This document shows, piece after piece, positions 59,903 through 64,000 of a DNA stretch of 64,000 bases (the first letter of the stretch is position 1; each line of letters opens with the position of its first letter). The DNA comes from Coprenecus sp949297365. GTDB lineage: Bacteria > Bacteroidota > Bacteroidia > Bacteroidales > UBA932. The stretch is from the NCBI GenBank assembly GCA_963931055.1, contig OZ006987.1, positions 1,488,001 to 1,552,000 of the forward strand. Direction: 5' to 3'. The translations under genes were made by a program, and so were the position numbers. Below the pieces are notes generated by a model. It made no database searches. It had not been told where the DNA came from and worked only from the letters and a program-made list of their open reading frames with translations.

Positions 59903-60403
59903 CTCAGTGTATCTGTTTACGGTGGCGGGTGACGGTGAGGTAGAGCAGAAGCACCGCGAATGTCAGCAGCTCGGACACGGAGAGGGCGAGCCAGATGCCG
60001 TGGGTGCCGGCGATACGGGGCATGAGGAGAAAGGACGGCACGAGGAATACCACTCCGCGCAGCAGGGTGAAAGTACCGGTATCAAGGCCACGATAGTTAC
60101 AAACACTAAGGCCTGGGTCACATTGATACGGGCGACCTTCTCCTTGCCCCGGGAGAGCTGGATGGAGGCCACCACGGAACAGCCGGCCCCGATCATCAGG
60201 CCCACTCCGGTCAGCAGCATCAGCACAGGCACGCAGAAATTGACGGCCGCTATACCGTCGCTGCCCACCCCGTGTCCGACGAAGATACCGTCTATGGCTG
60301 TCACGGCCGACATGCTCACCATGCCGAAAAGCGTAGGAAAGAAATACTTGCTGAAAAGGGAGAATACACTCGCCTTGCTCAAGTCGATAGCGTCTCTGTT
60401 CAT
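59903..60403 (-). pseudogene. MATE transporter with large internal deletion
   Basis: The frame from 60403 encodes a MATE N-terminus (MNRDAIDLSKASVFSLFSKYFFPTLFGMVSMSAVTAIDGIFVGHGVG, then VNVTQALVFV-type sequence). After about 110 residues it shifts into nonsense. In another frame the true C-terminus is present (RGVVFLVPSFLLMPRIAGTHGIWLALSVSELLTFAVLLLY) and ends at the stop 59905-59903. About 280 residues expected between are missing. The gene is dead. Confidence 0.85.
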
Positions 60404-60570
60404 ATTCTGTTCTTTAATGGTTGCACTTTATATCCCGCAAACGCAGAATGCCGGACAAGGTGATAGGTTTTACCCAGTCATCTTATCCGGCATCCTGCCA
60501 TGCCCTCCGATGAGGATTACAAAACTGCGTGCAAAGGTGGGCCAAAAATCCGGAATTGCAAATTTTTCCG

Positions 60571-60578
60571 TAAATTTG
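60571..60578 (+). promoter_or_regulatory. -7 element very close to the AraC-type gene start
   Basis: TAAATTTG fits TAnnTTTG, but only five bases separate it from the ATG at 60584. Either the mRNA is leaderless or another promoter is used. Confidence 0.45.
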
Positions 60579-60583
60579 CGGAC

Positions 60584-62299
60584 ATGAAATCCCGCATTGG
60601 TCTAATTCTCACTATGATACTGTGCTCGGTCTGTTCATGTTCACACCACATGCAGTCAGAGCGGTCTCCGTATACAGAATCCCTTCAGCAACTCATAGAT
60701 AAATGCAACCACTTTCGCGACATAGGGCATCAGGACTCGGTGGCGGCCCTCACGCTTCCCTATCTTAAGAGGTCGCTCACAACCCAGGATTCAGCAGGTG
60801 TACAGGTCTCAGGCACCTTTCTTATCCAGGCCCTGGTCCTGCTGGACAGACCCCATGACTCCACAATATATTGGCTGAACCGGATTGACCCCTACATGAA
60901 GAATCTCGGGAAACTGGAAGGCCTGGCCAACATATACTGGACGGCCAAAGGACACATTGCCCTGAAATACAGTTTAGACTATTCCTCCGCGCTGAGTGCG
61001 TACCTCAACTCCTTAGAGATTGCACAGCGCAGGAACAAGCCAACGAGCCAGATTGCGGCCCTGTTCAACATAGTCAACATTTTCTATACACGTCATGACC
61101 CCAACGGACTGACCTACGCCGAGAAAGCCCTTGAAACCGCGTCTTCGGACGAAGTGGATAACTTTCACAAGATCGCGGCATACGTCTCCATGTCTCAGAT
61201 GCTGTATCTGATGGAGGAGTACACTGAGGCGCAGAAATACCTGGCTCAGGCGACTGTCCTCCGCAGTATAACCAACAGTTCCTACTGGGATCCGATACTC
61301 GCCATGCTGACAGGTGACCTTATGAGCGCCACAGGCAGGTACGATGATGCGGAGCGACAGTACAAGGCCGCTCTCGCCAACCGGGACAAGGCAGAACCAG
61401 CACTGACCGCACAGACATATCTCCACTACGGAGAACTGTGCGAGAAAATGTCCGATGTGAACAAAGCCATATTGCTCTATGCGGAGGGCATCCGGATCTC
61501 AGACGAGACACACAATCTGGAATACCGCAAGGACCTTTTAGCCAGGACTGCCGACCTGCTTTACGAGACCGGCCGTCAGCAGCTTTCCAGCCGGTACTAC
61601 AACCAACTGCTGGAATTTATCGACAGCATTTATCTTGAGAATAAGGAACACGCTCTAAACAGGGCCCTGCTGTCATACACCGAGACCATGTCAGACCTGG
61701 AAATCGCCAGACAGAGTGCCCTCATTTACAAAATGCGGGCGAACACCCTGCTGCTTCTGTTTGTCATCACCATTCTGCTGCTCCTGTCTGTGCTGATGAT
61801 TATCATGTACGTCAAGCAAAGACGGTACAATACACAGACAGTCCGGCATTATCAGGAATACAACAAGAAACTGGCCGCCCACACCCGCCAGGACGAGTCC
61901 GCGTCAGGAGACGGCTCCGGCCAGCAGGACTTTTTCAAGGATCTTTTCATCAGGATAGAAGAACAGATGCGGCAAGGCGCCTACCGGGACAACAGTCTGT
62001 CCTTAGAGAAAATGGCCGCAGTCCTTGCCTCGAACCGCACCTATGTATCCAACGCCATAAACAAGATTGCCGGGCAGTCATTCAGTGAATATGTCAACTC
62101 ATTCCGCATCAAAGAGGCCACGGACATACTGGCAGACCCGGACAGACAGGACCTGCACAACATAAAAGAGCTCTCCCACCGTCTCGGGTTCAGCAACACA
62201 CAGGCTTTCTACTATGTCTTCAAGAAAGAGACGGGCGTGACACCGGGAGTCTATAAGACAGAGATACTTAGACAGAATAAGGCTAAGAGGTCGGGGTAG
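60584..62299 (+). CDS. TPR-containing membrane AraC-type regulator
   Basis: ATG at 60584 (MKSRIGLILTMILCSVCSC) gives a signal sequence and 571 residues. A periplasmic helical domain with TPR-like repeats spans about 40-370. One transmembrane helix (about 387-410, TLLLLFVITILLLLSVLMIIMYV) is followed by a cytoplasmic AraC-type helix-turn-helix (about 465-565; SLEKMAAVLASNRTYVSNAINKIAGQSFSEYVNSFRIKEA, LGFSNTQAFYYVFKKETGVTPGVYK). It likely senses an envelope signal and controls transcription directly. The neighbouring BACON lipoprotein gene is the obvious candidate target. Confidence 0.88.
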   Translation: MKSRIGLILTMILCSVCSCSHHMQSERSPYTESLQQLIDKCNHFRDIGHQDSVAALTLPYLKRSLTTQDSAGVQVSGTFLIQALVLLDRPHDSTIYWLNRIDPYMKNLGKLEGLANIYWTAKGHIALKYSLDYSSALSAYLNSLEIAQRRNKPTSQIAALFNIVNIFYTRHDPNGLTYAEKALETASSDEVDNFHKIAAYVSMSQMLYLMEEYTEAQKYLAQATVLRSITNSSYWDPILAMLTGDLMSATGRYDDAERQYKAALANRDKAEPALTAQTYLHYGELCEKMSDVNKAILLYAEGIRISDETHNLEYRKDLLARTADLLYETGRQQLSSRYYNQLLEFIDSIYLENKEHALNRALLSYTETMSDLEIARQSALIYKMRANTLLLLFVITILLLLSVLMIIMYVKQRRYNTQTVRHYQEYNKKLAAHTRQDESASGDGSGQQDFFKDLFIRIEEQMRQGAYRDNSLSLEKMAAVLASNRTYVSNAINKIAGQSFSEYVNSFRIKEATDILADPDRQDLHNIKELSHRLGFSNTQAFYYVFKKETGVTPGVYKTEILRQNKAKRSG

Positions 62300-62321
62300 T
62301 CGGGAAAGGTAAATTTATCAT

Positions 62322-62401
62322 TTCTGACAAGTCAGAAGAGGTAAATTGTACCTATTCAGAGTACATCAGTTTGCAGAAATATAATTCGGAAAATACTTTT
62401 G
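62322..62401 (+). promoter_or_regulatory. Promoter and palindrome before BACON lipoprotein
   Basis: TTCTGAC-AA-GTCAGAA (62322-62337) is a perfect dyad flanked by two AGGTAAATT direct repeats. Downstream, TTTG (62370-62373) and TACTTTTG (62394-62401) form a Bacteroidota promoter with a 20-base spacer, 31 bases before the lipoprotein ATG. The dyad is about 33 bases upstream of the TTTG element, a suitable activator position. Confidence 0.6.
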
Positions 62402-62432
62402 TTGTGCAAATCACTAACAAAATTTTCGAGTT

Positions 62433-64000
62433 ATGAAAGCCTTAAAAACTATTACACTGTCCGCAGCGGCATGCATCGCAGGTCTGATGCTTTTCAGCTG
62501 CAAGGATGATCCGCAGACAACCGAACCCGCAACCTTCAGTATCGATCAGGATACAGTCTATGCGAAAGCAGAAGGAGGTACATTGTCAGTCCAGTACACC
62601 CTTACCAACGCACAGGACGGCCTTTCCGTGCAGCCTGACACCGAGGCCGACTGGATCAACGGACTGGATGCGTCCCAGACAGGTATCATCTCATTCGTAG
62701 TATCCGAGAATACAGAAACTACCAGCCGGGAGGCGGATGTAACCGTAACATACGGAGAGCTTCAGGACGGCTTCAAGGTCATACAGGAAGGTACTGTCCC
62801 GGATCAGCCGGAGGAGCCATCGGCCTTTGAGATAACCATCACGGATGTCAGCTCCAACAGCTTCACCATGGACATCATCCCGGAGGACAAGGAACTCACT
62901 TTCGACTACGGCGGTATCTCCGTAGCGGACCTGAACACCCTGCCCGACGACGAGACATTCGTAAACGAATACCTCATCCCGCAATTCCAGGCAACAGCCG
63001 ATGCCAACGGAATGACATTGGAGCAGTTCCTTGCCCAATATCTGGTATATGGAGACCAGATCGATCTGACAGTCCAGGGACTCGCTGCCGAAACCGACTA
63101 CTACGCGTATGCTGTAGGCATATCCACCACCGGTGAGATGACCACCGAGTTCGTGAAAGTGCAGGTAACATCCGAGCCTCTGAGCACATTCGACGCGACA
63201 ATCGAAGTAGATGTGAACGGACCTGATGCAACAGTCACAGTAACACCTGCCGATGAAACTATAGGCTGGTATCCTATTGTATTTATCGGCCAAGGGCACT
63301 CCAGCGCAGACATGATAGCTTCGGCCCAGAATAGCATAGAGGGAGTCATCACGAATTACTCATTTTTCGGGATGTCCAGAGAGCAGGCTGTTGTAGCCCT
63401 GACCAATCACGGACAGCTGTCGCTGCAGTTCGAGCTGGATGCCACCTCTGACTATACCGCTGCTGCATTCTCCATAGACGCCAACGGCTACATCACGTCC
63501 GATCCGGCCATCAAGGAGTTTACTACGGGAGAGGCTGCAATGTCCGACAATCAGATTTCCCAGGAGATTGTATCCAACAACGGCAGAAGAGTCGAGTACA
63601 ATATAATGACCACCAACGATGACCCCTACGTATTCTTCACCTACCAGTACACCGGCACCTGGACAGAGATGACCGACCAGGAGATCATAGACTATATCAT
63701 GGCCAATGAGGATATTAGCAGGATGACCAGATACGGTTCGGTCAGCACATACGTCGAAGGCCTGAGACAACAGACTGAGTACATAACATTCGCATTCGGA
63801 GCAGACGGAGGCGTAGCCACCACCGAGCTGTTCCGATTCCCGTTCACCACGGCCGAAGCGACCATGAACGATCTGAAGTTCTCGTACAGCTACGGTCCGT
63901 ACTACAACGGGGATGAGGCCGCCGCCAAATATCCGGACCAGCTTGCAAACGCTGCAGGTAGAATCGTCTTCCCCTCACAGTATCAGGTGGACGGAGAATG
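62433..64000 (+). CDS. BACON-domain lipoprotein, 3' part cut by window edge
   Basis: The frame is open from ATG 62433 to the window end (522 codons). The lipoprotein signal ends LMLFSC. A BACON domain follows (VYAKAEGGTLSVQYTLTNAQDG, ADWINGLDASQTGIISFVV, VTVTYGE), then fibronectin-III-like repeats with AETDYYAYAVGIS-, TSDYTAAAFSI- and QQTEYITFAFG-type strands. It resembles the protein at 37730. It lies 133 bases after the membrane AraC-type regulator. Surface exposure is inferred; the ligand is unknown. Confidence 0.85.
   Translation, partial: MKALKTITLSAAACIAGLMLFSCKDDPQTTEPATFSIDQDTVYAKAEGGTLSVQYTLTNAQDGLSVQPDTEADWINGLDASQTGIISFVVSENTETTSREADVTVTYGELQDGFKVIQEGTVPDQPEEPSAFEITITDVSSNSFTMDIIPEDKELTFDYGGISVADLNTLPDDETFVNEYLIPQFQATADANGMTLEQFLAQYLVYGDQIDLTVQGLAAETDYYAYAVGISTTGEMTTEFVKVQVTSEPLSTFDATIEVDVNGPDATVTVTPADETIGWYPIVFIGQGHSSADMIASAQNSIEGVITNYSFFGMSREQAVVALTNHGQLSLQFELDATSDYTAAAFSIDANGYITSDPAIKEFTTGEAAMSDNQISQEIVSNNGRRVEYNIMTTNDDPYVFFTYQYTGTWTEMTDQEIIDYIMANEDISRMTRYGSVSTYVEGLRQQTEYITFAFGADGGVATTELFRFPFTTAEATMNDLKFSYSYGPYYNGDEAAAKYPDQLANAAGRIVFPSQYQVDGE

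Overview
The window looks like a chromosomal segment of a Bacteroidota (Bacteroidales) genome with moderately high GC, most like Alistipes/Rikenellaceae-type gut bacteria. This rests on the repeated -7 promoter element TAnnTTTG of the Bacteroidota primary sigma factor, often with TTTG about 19-20 bp upstream, on BACON-domain lipoproteins, on a KDO8PS-like DAHP synthase fused to chorismate mutase, on a SAM-II riboswitch before metK, and on TolC/HlyD/ABC and MacB-type export operons. The genus cannot be proven from this sequence alone.

Layout. 0-3.4 kb: the 5' part of a BACON lipoprotein gene, a dead Crp/Fnr-type regulator remnant, tRNA-Ser(GCT), and a WG-repeat protein with a caspase fold whose catalytic His and Cys are both replaced. 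3.4-11.8 kb: a MATE transporter divergent from a TetR-controlled efflux operon (TolC, HlyD, two ATPases, two ABC-2 permeases). 11.9-17.6 kb: tRNA-Leu(TAA), a BACON lipoprotein, bioD with two small genes, a coiled-coil membrane protein and hemW. 17.6-33.6 kb: a histidine kinase and NtrC-type response regulator, a DUF4143 ATPase, and a long MacB/FtsX-type export operon (five permease genes, a MacA-like adaptor, a LolD-like ATPase, a TolC-like protein). A 20-bp palindrome and a sigma-54-type promoter precede that operon, so the two-component pair is its probable activator. Two small inverted-repeat elements sit inside it.

33.7-49.1 kb: pyrH-frr, a lipoprotein, DAHP synthase-chorismate mutase, two BACON lipoproteins bracketed by two paralogous Crp/Fnr-type regulators, an isolated sdhC, ybaK-like and metK (SAM-II riboswitch plus attenuator), then the yraN-manC-arcA-pheS operon. 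49.3-53.1 kb: tRNA-Gly(GCC) followed by a decayed AT-richer mobile island holding tRNA fragments, a broken HEPN/MNT toxin-antitoxin pair, a DUF4160/DUF2442 pair and a tyrosine-recombinase N-terminus joined to a non-recombinase tail, flanked by 13-bp direct repeats. 53.1-55.5 kb: oxyR divergent from a Prx6-type peroxiredoxin and a secreted thioredoxin. 55.7-59.1 kb: a four-gene operon of envelope proteins. 59.2-60.4 kb: a hairpin-rich non-coding stretch and a MATE pseudogene. 60.6-64 kb: a membrane TPR/AraC-type regulator followed by another BACON lipoprotein cut by the window end.

The most distinctive theme is a scattered family of five BACON-domain lipoproteins, repeatedly next to short Crp/Fnr-type regulators (two intact, one decayed) or to the AraC-type regulator. 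It may be a regulated set of surface or periplasmic lipoproteins.
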